Assembly: GCA_027459645.1 (NCBI GenBank)
Contig: DAIDHQ010000022.1
Span: 186,001-250,000, forward strand
Direction: 5' to 3'
Length of the DNA: 64,000 nucleotides
From: Vulcanimicrobiota bacterium
GTDB taxonomy: Bacteria; Vulcanimicrobiota; Vulcanimicrobiia; Vulcanimicrobiales; Vulcanimicrobiaceae
Below, piece by piece: positions 52,301 to 60,446 of the stretch; the stretch's first letter is position 1; each line of letters begins with the position of its first letter. The translations under genes and the position numbers were made by a program. The notes beneath the pieces are model-generated. The model had not been told where the DNA came from and made no database searches. It saw only the letters and a list, made by a program, of their open reading frames with translations.

Positions 52301-53452
52301 CAGTCGGCGGGACCCGGTACGAAGGTGACGATCAGCAATATGCAGCTGACGAACTTTAATACCTCGGGCACGCAGACGTGGAAAATGTACGCGCACGGCA
52401 CCAACGCCGGCGGCTGGTCGCAGGCGCAAACGACGACGATCACCGTCACGCCCGAGTCCGCGTCGATCTGGTTCAATCAGGTCAACGGTACGAACGTGAC
52501 CTCCGGCTCGATACCGACGATCGGCGGCAGCCCCAACAGCTATCAGTACGCCGTGAAAAATACGTCCGGCACGAGCAAAATTTCGACGATCAACATCACC
52601 CTGCCGGGACTCGACATCAATAATCAAAACGCCTACGACGGGACGAATTGGTGGGACATAGCCAATATCACCAGCGGCGGCGTTACGATTACCGCGCCCG
52701 GCGGACAGGCCGACGGCACGGCTGGTTGTACCGTAAATACCAATGCGGCATATACCTATAACGCGACGAGCGCGGGTGCGAACGGGCAGATTCAGGTCAA
52801 CTGCACGAATCTGAATCCGAACGACACGATCTATGTGAACTTCACCGCGACCAATCCGCAGGTGCAGAGCGATTCGTATCTCTTCCCCACGACGGTCGAC
52901 GGCAGCAATGCCGGTCCGGCGTGGCTCGGCTCCAATGAGGTCACCGAGTTGTTCTCGCTGGGTCTGGACGTCGTCGTCGATCCGAGCAATCCTGGACCGG
53001 GCGGTTCGACGCCGGTCGTTACCTGTCAGAATACATGCGCGTTCTCCGGAACGACGATCGACTTCGGCAATATCGGCAACAACACGACCTACACGTTCTC
53101 CAATGTGGTTCGCACGAGTATCGATTACACGGGCGCGACCTCGGGTGGACACACGCTTGACTTATACGTCAGCGCGAATCAGAACCCGGCGACCACCGCC
53201 GATCCCACGGCAGCGAACGAATTGTTGAGTTCGGTAGATTCGACGAATTCGACGACCGGCGCCGGCATCACGTTCAATCAGACCACGTATAACGTCGTGC
53301 CGACGACGAATCCAGGAATGCTGATGGCGACGGCGCCTGAGACGTATCGGTCGACTCCATACGACATCATCGATAACTATGAGGTCACGATCGGTACCGA
53401 AGCACTCTCGGCACACATCATTACGCTCACGTATACCTTGATCGCGAACTAA
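49352..53452 (+). CDS. Very large secreted Thr/Asn/Gly-rich protein, putative adhesin or fibre tip
   Basis: 1366 residues from ATG 49352 (4 bp after the previous stop), starting a signal peptide (MRSLKIVWAFVLIAVISIAA). A Pro-rich linker (about 24-85) precedes a long beta-rich chain of predicted Ig/fibronectin-like modules, with NNT/GTS-rich loops and short-spaced cysteine pairs (CNTTC, CGNVC, CQNTC). Near the C-terminus, TIDFGNIGNNTTYTF and the final IITLTYTLIAN match the smaller subunits, so it may be assembled by the same chaperone and barrel. No recognised adhesin domain. The 3' end overlaps the convergent gene by 26 bp. Confidence 0.7.
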   Translation: MRSLKIVWAFVLIAVISIAAVALAAPPSQQQKAPPGQRIVPVAPGLPTSGPLIVHTPVPIVTMPLPAAPINGGRYVGGVPDGTKVPISRLPRLPMKTLANTATPKNYRTLRPMAASGAYIDITATNCGGSGSLGDQFNVGCQLAWQSLNNTNGDTKQDYYIFENNGNEFTSSATAAGGTYTGTAGNGHNTTMTNQGTYIFGTYDVTAGQWSSIIYVNAGQVFGIKVYQDPFHTQETYQFDASTSNNAYIYLQNVAQGDYYVVGVNRTGAAPQCVFMGPAPLPSPYSYPSNQLCNLTLSTGVQAPGGNLSVTWPITAGLSAGTYSVEVYDLTAGTRLGQVQVSVTGSSGLVLITKPDVSGPNANPSPNPAPAATAATVFDWDGAFPPDESVTGINASINGITNGVNYQWVMSDPQGQVIDITPAGTVSANSATATLTFDGLTGGAATMLSPGQYPANSFTLQFYDITHKNIVASQAFKVLGYSTLTQFNNAGTLGTSIIVPQGGGYGSTIMRFTNNGNGIFNGFGDNLREIEFSTGVDFTLSTTNSYGIYMGTSSAGACNTTCTTTATDSSGNTWNETITCPAGGLQKNGECNLLLTPASSSTTLAPNAYIQTPTLYFFSTSGAGCGNVCEGITSELPVNGVKWSNTGSALAWQPVYFGKNNASESGTAAFNLVGSWNQGTQNINGGPPFAASFVGTHFYRTNFNQADYNNNSPYSVPFGNNLATSNDDIFAYTISNTGNNTISELAIALPSLFLYQGFYAVDPASAGTWGPVGCPANFSSQWFCLAGGNIAKGTSTTIYIDQTITLQSFPYTDIQMQGYANSQWFAMTPASTGITTPDGLNSLDSLAMGVYSLIGTDMTFAANPSTIGQGSTANLGFQVTNTSTSVDPNPDSIDAIVIEAPSTGLSLSSTPSVSNAGWSYLGQFKLNGGTTTQYWFGLCASQFTNGAQQGAGSYGGPPNASAAPQTTPFTSPYKSIGTCSNETQSAGPGTKVTISNMQLTNFNTSGTQTWKMYAHGTNAGGWSQAQTTTITVTPESASIWFNQVNGTNVTSGSIPTIGGSPNSYQYAVKNTSGTSKISTINITLPGLDINNQNAYDGTNWWDIANITSGGVTITAPGGQADGTAGCTVNTNAAYTYNATSAGANGQIQVNCTNLNPNDTIYVNFTATNPQVQSDSYLFPTTVDGSNAGPAWLGSNEVTELFSLGLDVVVDPSNPGPGGSTPVVTCQNTCAFSGTTIDFGNIGNNTTYTFSNVVRTSIDYTGATSGGHTLDLYVSANQNPATTADPTAANELLSSVDSTNSTTGAGITFNQTTYNVVPTTNPGMLMATAPETYRSTPYDIIDNYEVTIGTEALSAHIITLTYTLIAN

Positions 53453-53849
53453 CCACCAACGCGCCGAGGGCGCACACTAACACGGCGGCATACACGCCGC
53501 TGCTCTGCCGGTGAAGGCTTTCGTAGGCCGGCGTGAGCAGCGGCGTGTTTTGCATCTCGGGAACGATGAGCGACGTTTCGATCGATCCGAAGAAGATGGC
53601 GAGTGCGACGCAACCAATGACGGCGGCTTTGGTCCGAGGTGACTCGCGTAGCACGAGCGTGGCTACGACCGCGAGAATGCCGAGCAGATTTCCCGCGGTC
53701 GTGATTGCGCGCACGCTTGCAGCTATGGTCGATGCAAATGCCGGGGTGGGGCCGATGTGCGTGAAGGCGATCGGCGCAAACAGGAAGGCGAAGCCGGCCA
53801 TCGCACCTACCCAAAGTCCAAGCGCCACGATTCGAAAGACGGAGAGCAT
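53427..53849 (-). CDS. Small membrane protein, DUF4149-like
   Basis: 140 residues with four hydrophobic helices. The N-terminus FRIVALGLWVGAMAGFAFLF and a later IPEMQ-like LIVPEMQNTPLL followed by a YESLHRQSSGVYA segment resemble DUF4149/CopD-type membrane proteins. ATG 53849 is chosen; it overlaps the divergent IMPase start (shared CATG). Function unknown. Confidence 0.65.
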   Translation of the reverse strand: MLSVFRIVALGLWVGAMAGFAFLFAPIAFTHIGPTPAFASTIAASVRAITTAGNLLGILAVVATLVLRESPRTKAAVIGCVALAIFFGSIETSLIVPEMQNTPLLTPAYESLHRQSSGVYAAVLVCALGALVVSSRSRYT

Positions 53850-54635
53850 GACGACCGGTTCCACTCGCGCGAAGCCTGACCCGCTGCAGACCGCATTGGA
53901 GGCCGCGCGCGAAGGCGCGGCTGTACTTTTGGAACATGCAGGCCGGCCTCTCGAGATCCAGGAGAAGGGTCGTCGCGCCGATCTGGTGACCGCCGCGGAT
54001 CGCGCGAGCGAACGGATCATCCTCGAAAAACTCCGCGGAGCGTTTCCGAACGCTTCTGTCCTGGCGAAGAGAGCGGCGCTTCCGCGGGGACGAGCGACGA
54101 ACGCTGGATCGTCGATCCGCTCGACGGTACGACGAATTACGCGCACGGCTATCCGATCTATTGCATTTCGATTGCGTTCGAACGCGCGGGCGAACTCGTC
54201 GCAGCGGTCGTATATGCGCCCGCGATGAACGAGTGCTTTGCTGCGGAGCGCGGTGCAGGCGCGATGCGGAACGAAACGTCGATTCACGTTTCTCACATCG
54301 ATGCACTGAGCGATGCGATGGTGTGCACCGGGTTCCATCCGGCCGATTTCGCCCGCAACGGGGCATACTTCGGCGCCATGTCCGGACATGCGCAAGCGGT
54401 ACGGCGCGACGGCTCGGCGGCGCTCGATTTAGCCTATACGGCTTGTGGGCGTTTCGACGGCTTTTGGGAGTGGGACTTGAGCCCTTGGGACGTTGCCGCA
54501 GGGACGCTGCTCGTCTTGGAAGCCCGCGGTCACGTCACGCGCATCGACGGAACCGCGCCGGGGGTTGACGGCCGTTCGATTCTTGCAACGAACGGCCGTA
54601 TTCATGGCGAGATGCTCAGGACGCTGGATTTTTGA
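53848..54635 (+). pseudogene. Inositol monophosphatase family gene with a single-base frameshift
   Basis: Frame 1 from ATG 53848 encodes the IMPase N-terminus (LVTAADRASERIILEKLRGA FPNASVL in two pieces). Around 54061-54066 the frame must shift for the rest: EESGASAGTSDERW, IVDPLDGTTNYAHGYP (metal-binding DPLDGT) and WDLSPWDVAAGTLLV up to the stop at 54633-54635. The expected CTGGGCGAAGAG reads CTGGCGAAGAG, one G short. All catalytic motifs survive, so this may be an assembly error or a recent mutation. Intact, it would dephosphorylate myo-inositol phosphate or a related sugar phosphate. Confidence 0.85.
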
Positions 54636-56088
54636 AGGTACGAACGAATAGCACGCAGCAGCGGTCGCCGGTGGCCGTAGTCTCTTGCCAGTTTGGAAGT
54701 GTTTGCATGCGCGATTCAAAGAAGCCGCCGCGCCACGCGATCACCGAATTGATGTCGTAGTGGTTCAATAATCGCCGCCAGCCCGGTTGTGCGTGCGTGA
54801 TGGTGCCGTAGGCCTGCCACACCGCTGCGGGATACGGATCGGTGCGCCCATCGAGAAAAATGCGGATATTGCCGGTTCCTAGCGCAACCGAACACCAGGA
54901 GTATTCGGCGCAGAACAATCGATGCTCGCCCGGAAGTGCTTCCAGTGTTTTTACCGATCCAAACGGTCCCGGCCATTGAACGCCGGGATTGCCTGTTTGA
55001 AGGCCATACCAGCCGAAAAAAATCACGGCCGCGGGAAGCGCGACGGCTTCCAAAATGAGCGCGCTCCGGAGCCATCGTTGGGAAGGAGGCTTGTCCAACG
55101 CCCAGCTCAATGACAGCGAACCCGGGATAACGGCCGCAAGCCCGTAGAGTCCCAGATTTCGCCCGGCGAAGAGCGTTGCGATCGCTACGACGATCGACAA
55201 CGCGAAGTCGAACGCGTGAGTCTTCCAGAGGCGGCGTACGAGCCCCGTGACGAGGACGATGATAAGCGGCAAATATCCGTACTGCACGTAGATGCTAGAA
55301 AATGGAAGCGGTTTCCAGCCCGCGATATATGGCTTCATCGGATTGTGCAGAACGCTAAGTGCATACGCCGGAAGGCTCGGGCCGAAGGGCGTGCAGAGCG
55401 TTGCAAGCGGCAGAATGACGCACAGCGCAATTCGCAGCCGAAGGTCCTTGCGACGAATGACAGCTGAGACGATCGTGTTCAACCACATCGTCGGAACGAT
55501 TAATGCCACGCTCCCGTGAAGGTTCGCCCAAAGGACGGTCAAAGGGACGAGCGCCCAAAGTATTGGGCCTTCGAGGTCGAGAATCACCAAGGCCAGCGCA
55601 AAGAGCGGCCATACCCAAACCTCTGCACGCACGGCGAAGTTCGGTGAAATACAGAGACCGGCAAAAAACAAGACCACGGTCGTCGCAAACGCCGATGCTC
55701 CCAGCGAATACGCGCGCCAAGCCAGGACGGTAAGGGCCGCAACCATCAGAACGCCGGTGATAGCCGTGACGATCCACAACGTTCCGGTATCAAACGCGCG
55801 GGCAACGGCCACACTGAAGAGCCACTCATGTGGAATCCACGGGGCTCCGGGCGAGGAAAAGACGTCGTGCCCGAGCGTTCGCGGGATCGCGTGATGAGCG
55901 AGGACGTATTCACCGAGCCGGCGTTGCCAGAAGAGATCTCCATCCGCGAAAGGGTCTCGCAGAAGACCGCCTACGCGATAGGCAACCATCGCCGCAATAA
56001 GAATCGAACTGACGCCGAAACCAACAAGCCGAGCCCGCTCTCCGCGTCGCTGTGTCTTGCCGTCCGCGTCCTTGCGCTGGCGTTTCAC
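54616..56088 (-). CDS. Multi-spanning membrane protein, possible glycosyltransferase-like
   Basis: 490 residues from GTG 56088; the frame is open further upstream to GTG 56199, but that part is basic and non-conserved in look. About ten to eleven membrane helices follow an N-terminal loop DPFADGDLFWQRRLGEYVLA and PWIPHEWLF, and a C-terminal soluble domain of about 110 residues (EYSWCSVALGTGNIRIFLDG RTDPYP region). The acidic first loop (D-G-D) and layout resemble GT-C-type membrane glycosyltransferases, but no family is certain. It overlaps the IMPase gene end by 20 bp. Confidence 0.65.
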   Translation of the reverse strand: MKRQRKDADGKTQRRGERARLVGFGVSSILIAAMVAYRVGGLLRDPFADGDLFWQRRLGEYVLAHHAIPRTLGHDVFSSPGAPWIPHEWLFSVAVARAFDTGTLWIVTAITGVLMVAALTVLAWRAYSLGASAFATTVVLFFAGLCISPNFAVRAEVWVWPLFALALVILDLEGPILWALVPLTVLWANLHGSVALIVPTMWLNTIVSAVIRRKDLRLRIALCVILPLATLCTPFGPSLPAYALSVLHNPMKPYIAGWKPLPFSSIYVQYGYLPLIIVLVTGLVRRLWKTHAFDFALSIVVAIATLFAGRNLGLYGLAAVIPGSLSLSWALDKPPSQRWLRSALILEAVALPAAVIFFGWYGLQTGNPGVQWPGPFGSVKTLEALPGEHRLFCAEYSWCSVALGTGNIRIFLDGRTDPYPAAVWQAYGTITHAQPGWRRLLNHYDINSVIAWRGGFFESRMQTLPNWQETTATGDRCCVLFVRTFKNPAS

Positions 56089-56189
56089 GAGCACCGTTTT
56101 TCGACGAGATCTCACTTCGCTCCGGCGTGCCGTTCGGACGAGGAACCGGGTTTGCAGGGCGTCTCTGCGCGGGCGGGTAAGGTTGGCCC

Positions 56190-56624
56190 ATGAGCGCACC
56201 CCTGATCGCGCGTTTTCTCGGGTTGCTGTTTGCCGTTATCGGCGTACTCGGCTTACTGCCGTGGACGTCGCCCGCGGCGCCGTTCGATGCGCCGGTCGTT
56301 TCGATCGAGATTCAATACCGTTTGATCGCCGGCATTTTTCCGGCCAATCTTGCGAGCGACGTCTTTTACCTGGTTTTTGCGTTGTGGGGATTGCTCGCCG
56401 GCGGCCGATGGAACGCCGCGATCTGGTATTTGCGCGTTATGACGTGGGTGTTCTTGGTGATCGCGCTCTTTGGCGTCATTCCGTACTTCCCGCTCTACAC
56501 GCTCTTCGGCGTCGCCCCGATCTACGGTTGGGACGCTCTGCTGAACTTCATCGTCGCGATTCTTGCGGCGTACGGCGGGTACGGCCGGGGTTCGATCCAG
56601 CCGGCAGAAGGCGAAGCGCTCTAA
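56190..56624 (+). CDS. DUF4383-like membrane protein
   Basis: 144 residues with four predicted helices (about 8-26, 50-70, 80-102, 113-132). The pattern FAVIGVLGLLPW near the N-terminus, a LLFG-type HIxxGV-like turn (LYTLFGVAPIYGWDALLNFI) and the overall size fit DUF4383. Short C-terminal tail. It is divergent from the preceding membrane-protein gene. Function unknown. Confidence 0.65.
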   Translation: MSAPLIARFLGLLFAVIGVLGLLPWTSPAAPFDAPVVSIEIQYRLIAGIFPANLASDVFYLVFALWGLLAGGRWNAAIWYLRVMTWVFLVIALFGVIPYFPLYTLFGVAPIYGWDALLNFIVAILAAYGGYGRGSIQPAEGEAL

Positions 56625-56626
56625 AA

Positions 56627-57982
56627 CTACGCGCTGATCGGGGCGCGCTGCGCCCAGCTTTCGCGACGGAGTTTCAGCGCTGTGAGGGCCGCGCGTGCGC
56701 TCCATGCGAGAATCCACGCGAAGGGCACGCTGTAGAGACCGATATGCAGGCGTTCGATGCCGTACCACGTCAGCGGCAGCACGAGCGCGGCGCAGAGCAG
56801 GCCGACCGTCATAGAAAACTTCGTATCGCCGGCGGCGCGGATGGGCGAGATGGCAACCATCGCCCAGCCCTTGATCGGCATCGTGATCATGTGCACCGCA
56901 AGCGGAAATGCCGCGGCCGACGCAACGACCGGGTTGAGCGTAAAGAGCCATGCGAGCGGCCACGCTAGAATCGCTACCGCGATTCCGGTGATGGTCGTGA
57001 CGAAGAGCGTCGAGCGCAACGCTTTGCCGAGAAATTGCCGCGCCCCGTCGGGGTCGCCTGCACCGAGGCGCTGGCCGATCACCGTCTGCGTCGCGCTCTG
57101 CAGCGGACCCGGCACCACGAACGTCAGATCCGAGACCACGTTGAGCGCACGAAAGCCCGCGATCGCAATCGCCCCGAGCGGAGCGAGCATCGCGACGATC
57201 GCCATGTCGGGTGCAACGATCGCAAAGCCGAAGACGCTTTCGGGTAGGCCCAACCACGCGCACCGCCACGCCAAGCGCCAATCGACGGCAAGCGAATGAA
57301 AGATGCGATAGATGGGTTTGCGTGCAACGTAGATCACCGCGGCGATGGCCGCAATCGTCTCGGAAATCATCGTGCTCACACCGGCGCCCACGATGCCGAA
57401 CGGATGGCCGGTCCACCATCCGAGCGCGAGCGCGAGCAGCAACGGGATGTGCACGAGATTGATGATCCCAAGCAGATAGATGCCGAGCTTGCGATTTCCC
57501 GCGGCGCCCAGTCCGACGATGAGCGTCGCCGAGACGTTCATCGGAATCAGCGACGCAACGCGCAGGATTAAGTACGTCGCGCTCTCGTTTGCCGAGGCGA
57601 TGCCGGGCAGCATCGCATGCAGCAGCGGATGTGCGCCCGCGAAGCTCACCAACGTCAACGCGACGGCCAATAAGCCCGGAACGATCGCCCCCGCGCGAAC
57701 CGTCCGCGCGAAGCCGTCGAGATCGTGCGCGCCCACGCGCTGCGCCGCAATAATGCCGAGGCCGCTCCAGAGCCCCTGAATCGTCATAATGAGCGTGAAA
57801 AAAACGGTCGTCGCCGCCGTCACGCCGGCCAGCGACACCGCGCCGAGCGAACCGATCGCGATCGTGTCCGCGACGCCGAGCACCTGATCGCCGAGCTGCT
57901 GCACCGCAAGCGGAATCGACAGCCGCCGAAACGCAGCAGCGACGCGCGTATGATCGACGACCATACCGCGTACGTCAGCCAT
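56627..57982 (-). CDS. MATE-family multidrug/Na+ (H+) antiporter
   Basis: 451 residues with 12 predicted helices arranged as two MatE halves. RLSIPLAVQQLGDQVLGVAD in helix 1 and the equivalent second-half opening (WRCAWLGLPESVFGFAI) with GAGDPDGARQF loop are typical. It exports cationic or other small toxic compounds. The ATG at 57982 follows about 30 bp after the inverted-repeat element at 58016-58147. Substrate unknown. Confidence 0.88.
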   Translation of the reverse strand: MADVRGMVVDHTRVAAAFRRLSIPLAVQQLGDQVLGVADTIAIGSLGAVSLAGVTAATTVFFTLIMTIQGLWSGLGIIAAQRVGAHDLDGFARTVRAGAIVPGLLAVALTLVSFAGAHPLLHAMLPGIASANESATYLILRVASLIPMNVSATLIVGLGAAGNRKLGIYLLGIINLVHIPLLLALALGWWTGHPFGIVGAGVSTMISETIAAIAAVIYVARKPIYRIFHSLAVDWRLAWRCAWLGLPESVFGFAIVAPDMAIVAMLAPLGAIAIAGFRALNVVSDLTFVVPGPLQSATQTVIGQRLGAGDPDGARQFLGKALRSTLFVTTITGIAVAILAWPLAWLFTLNPVVASAAAFPLAVHMITMPIKGWAMVAISPIRAAGDTKFSMTVGLLCAALVLPLTWYGIERLHIGLYSVPFAWILAWSARAALTALKLRRESWAQRAPISA

Positions 57983-58015
57983 GATTGAGAGGCCTTATGG
58001 AGGCGCTTGAGATGT

Positions 58016-58147
58016 CGTAACGCATGGTTCGTGAGCGGGCTCTAAACGAGGCACGGAGCCAGGATGGCGAGAGTGCCGAGGAAGCGCAGCAGGAGCGGAG
58101 GCAGGATGCCGGAGCGAGGAGCGGCCGCGAACGGGCCATGCGTTACG
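58016..58147. repeat. 132-bp element bounded by 12-bp inverted repeats
   Basis: CGTAACGCATGG (58016-58027) and CCATGCGTTACG (58136-58147) are perfect 12-base terminal inverted repeats. Inside are purine-rich stems GGCAC/GTGCC and GGCA-gga-TGCC. The 15-mer GCGCAGCAGGAGCGG (58084-58098) is the reverse complement of 17832-17846 in repeat copy A, and CGAGGAGCG follows in both. It may be a MITE-like relative of the nuo repeats, in the opposite orientation. It begins 4 bp after the kynureninase stop and could serve as its terminator. Confidence 0.65.
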
Positions 58148-58150
58148 GCA

Positions 58151-59296
58151 TCAAACGAGCCGGTCGAGGGCTTTGAAGAACGTGGCGATCTCGTCGTCGG
58201 TCGTGTAGAAGTGCGGGCTGACGCGGATGCCGCAGCCCGGACGGTAATCGACGAAGATGCGTTCGGCGATGAGCGCTTTGCACGCGCGGTCCGATCCGTC
58301 GAAATCGATGCCGATCCAGCCCGTGCGTTTCGCCGGGTCGAGCGGCGTGTTCACCGTGAGCTTGCGTTCGAGTGCCATTTCGGCGAGCTGCGTCGTGAGC
58401 CGGATGTTGTGCTCGCGAATGCGCGCGATGCCGACGTTGCGGATCAGATCGTGTCCCGGTTTTGCGACCACATAGCCGGGAATGGTCGGCGTTCCGGTTC
58501 CGAAGCGATACATCGAGGGTGCGTAGCGCATCGGCGCATCTTCGAATGCAAACGGCGACGCGTGCGCCATCCATCCGGTGACCGCCGGCCGGAAGCGTTC
58601 GAGCAGTGACGGCTTGACGTAGATCCAACCGCAACCGGGGCCGCCCATCAGCCACTTGTGCGAACCGCCCGTCACGATGTCTAAATCCCACGCGGTGACG
58701 TCGTAGGGATAGACGCCGGTCGTTTGATACGCGTCGACGCAGAGCAGCGCGCCGACCTTGCGGCAGTGCGCTTGGATCGCGCGCACGTCGGCGACGGCAC
58801 CCGAAACGTAGTAGGCGTGCGAGAGCACCGCGATCGCGGTGCGCTCGGTGATTGCCGCGCAGATCGCTTCGGTCGGAATCGTGCGGGCATCGGGCGAGGG
58901 CACGACGCGCACCTTCGCGCCGAAGCGCTCCCACTCGCGCCACACGTAGGTGAGCGACGGAAACTGCAGTTCTTCGTAGACGACTTCGTTGCGCTCGCCG
59001 TGGAAATCGATCGAGGTTGCAATCGCCGACTGCAACACGGACACGTTGGGTCCAAGGAAAATCGATCCGGGTGCGGCGCCGATAATTGCGCCGATGCCGT
59101 CGGAGATTGCGCCGATCTGGGGCAGCCACCGCTCCCACGCCTCGGGTCCGTCCTGCGCCCAATCCTGCCAATAGGCATCGAGCGCGGTGCGCGCGCCGAG
59201 CGGCGCGGCACCCATCGAGTGGCTAACGAGATACGTCGCGTTTTCGAGAATGGGAAATTGCTCGCGATGGAGCGCGTTCGTGGTGGTGGTCGTCAT
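58151..59296 (-). CDS. Kynureninase-like class V PLP enzyme
   Basis: 381 residues from ATG 59296. Fold-type I PLP enzyme: LGPNVSVLQSAIATS, LSHAYYVSGAVADV, CVDAYQTTGVYPYDV, then the PLP-lysine motif GGSHKWLMGGPGCGW and RPGCGIRVSPHFY at the C-terminus. It is translationally coupled (ATGA) to tryptophan 2,3-dioxygenase, which supports kynureninase, splitting kynurenine to anthranilate and alanine. Isopenicillin-N-epimerase-like or cysteine-desulfurase-like enzymes share the fold, so the name rests partly on context. No kynurenine formamidase gene is adjacent. Confidence 0.8.
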   Translation of the reverse strand: MTTTTTNALHREQFPILENATYLVSHSMGAAPLGARTALDAYWQDWAQDGPEAWERWLPQIGAISDGIGAIIGAAPGSIFLGPNVSVLQSAIATSIDFHGERNEVVYEELQFPSLTYVWREWERFGAKVRVVPSPDARTIPTEAICAAITERTAIAVLSHAYYVSGAVADVRAIQAHCRKVGALLCVDAYQTTGVYPYDVTAWDLDIVTGGSHKWLMGGPGCGWIYVKPSLLERFRPAVTGWMAHASPFAFEDAPMRYAPSMYRFGTGTPTIPGYVVAKPGHDLIRNVGIARIREHNIRLTTQLAEMALERKLTVNTPLDPAKRTGWIGIDFDGSDRACKALIAERIFVDYRPGCGIRVSPHFYTTDDEIATFFKALDRLV

Positions 59297-60075
59297 GATG
59301 AAGCGTAGGTCCCCGATCCCAGATGCGTGCGCACTTCCCACAGTTCCGGGAAGAATTTGTGCACCAGCGTGCCTTGCAGATATTCGGCCCCCGAAGAACC
59401 GCCCGTCCCCATGCGATGGCCGATCATGCGCTCGACCATGCGCACGTGGCGTCCGCGCCACAGCAAAAAGCGCTCGTCGAATTCGATCAGATCTTCCAGC
59501 AAGAGATAGAGGTCGTAATGGTCGTTGGCGCGCGTGTAGATCGTGCGAAACGTTTCGATGACCGCTTCATGCGAATCGACCGCGAACCCCCGGCGCTTCA
59601 GCAGCGCCTTTACGTGATCGTACAGCGACGGTTCTGCAGCCGCGCGTTCCAGGCGCGCCCGCTGGCCGGGCTCCATCTCGATGTACTGCAGCGTATCCAG
59701 CCGGCGGACGCCGCAGATAAATTCCATCTCGCGGAATTGCAGCGACTGAAATCCGCTCGCCGGATTGAGATTGTCGCGAAACTCGTTGAACTCTTGCGGC
59801 GTCATCGTTTCGAGCACGTCGACCTGTGCTTCGAGTAACCGCTGGATTTCGTGGATGCGCCGGAAATATTTTGCGACCCTCAGCAGTTCGTCGCGATCGA
59901 GCGCTTCGATCACCGCACGCAATTCGTGGTGCAGTTGCTTGAACCACAGCTCGTACACTTGATGGATGATAATGAACAGCATCTCATCGTGGTGTTCCGG
60001 CTGCGAAAGCGGCCGCTGAAGGCCGAGGAGCTCCCCGACCTTCAGATACGAACCGTACGAGAGGGAACGATCCAC
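59293..60075 (-). CDS. kynA: Tryptophan 2,3-dioxygenase
   Basis: 260-residue haem enzyme that opens the indole ring to N-formylkynurenine. YGSYLKVGELLGLQ, HHDEMLFIIIHQVYELWFKQ (haem-pocket His), NPASGFQSLQFREMEF, and RHVRMVERMIGHRMGTGGSSG with the proximal-His and substrate loop GTGGS are all present. GTG start overlaps the stop of the upstream chagasin-like gene by one base. First enzyme of the kynurenine route, with the kynureninase-like gene next. Confidence 0.93.
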   Translation of the reverse strand: MDRSLSYGSYLKVGELLGLQRPLSQPEHHDEMLFIIIHQVYELWFKQLHHELRAVIEALDRDELLRVAKYFRRIHEIQRLLEAQVDVLETMTPQEFNEFRDNLNPASGFQSLQFREMEFICGVRRLDTLQYIEMEPGQRARLERAAAEPSLYDHVKALLKRRGFAVDSHEAVIETFRTIYTRANDHYDLYLLLEDLIEFDERFLLWRGRHVRMVERMIGHRMGTGGSSGAEYLQGTLVHKFFPELWEVRTHLGSGTYASS

Positions 60076-60446
60076 TACTGGACCTGGATGGTAAAGGTCA
60101 CCGTGCGTTCCGGCGCCTTATCGGGTTCGAAGGGGCGCGAGTACGAGAACGTGATCGTGGTCGATCCGGCACGGTTGGCGTGATAGATGAAGATCTGCTG
60201 GCCCGGCGCGCCCGGCATCGCCTGCGCGGGGTTCTCTTTCACGTTGCCTTCGTAGGCTAGAATCACGCCGTCGGCGATTTTCTGCGTCCACGAATAGCCG
60301 GTGGACGGATTGGACTGCATGGCGATGAAAAAATCTTCGCCGGACTGAACGACGACGGGCGCGGCCGCGTCGGATTCTTGAATCACGGGTGAATGCGGGG
60401 TGAGGGCCAGAAGCGCTAGCGCGAGCGCAGGGAGTAATCGTTTCAT
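60075..60446 (-). CDS. Chagasin-like (I42) cysteine-protease inhibitor, exported
   Basis: 123 residues with a signal peptide (MKRLLPALALALLALTP). The three inhibitory-loop signatures of the ICP/chagasin family are visible: NPSTGYSW, the loop around AMPGAPGQQIF, and SRPFEPD in place of RPW. It should block papain-like proteases in the periplasm or outside. It overlaps its neighbours by one and four bases, so it belongs to a DUF962-chagasin-TDO-kynureninase run. Confidence 0.8.
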   Translation of the reverse strand: MKRLLPALALALLALTPHSPVIQESDAAAPVVVQSGEDFFIAMQSNPSTGYSWTQKIADGVILAYEGNVKENPAQAMPGAPGQQIFIYHANRAGSTTITFSYSRPFEPDKAPERTVTFTIQVQ

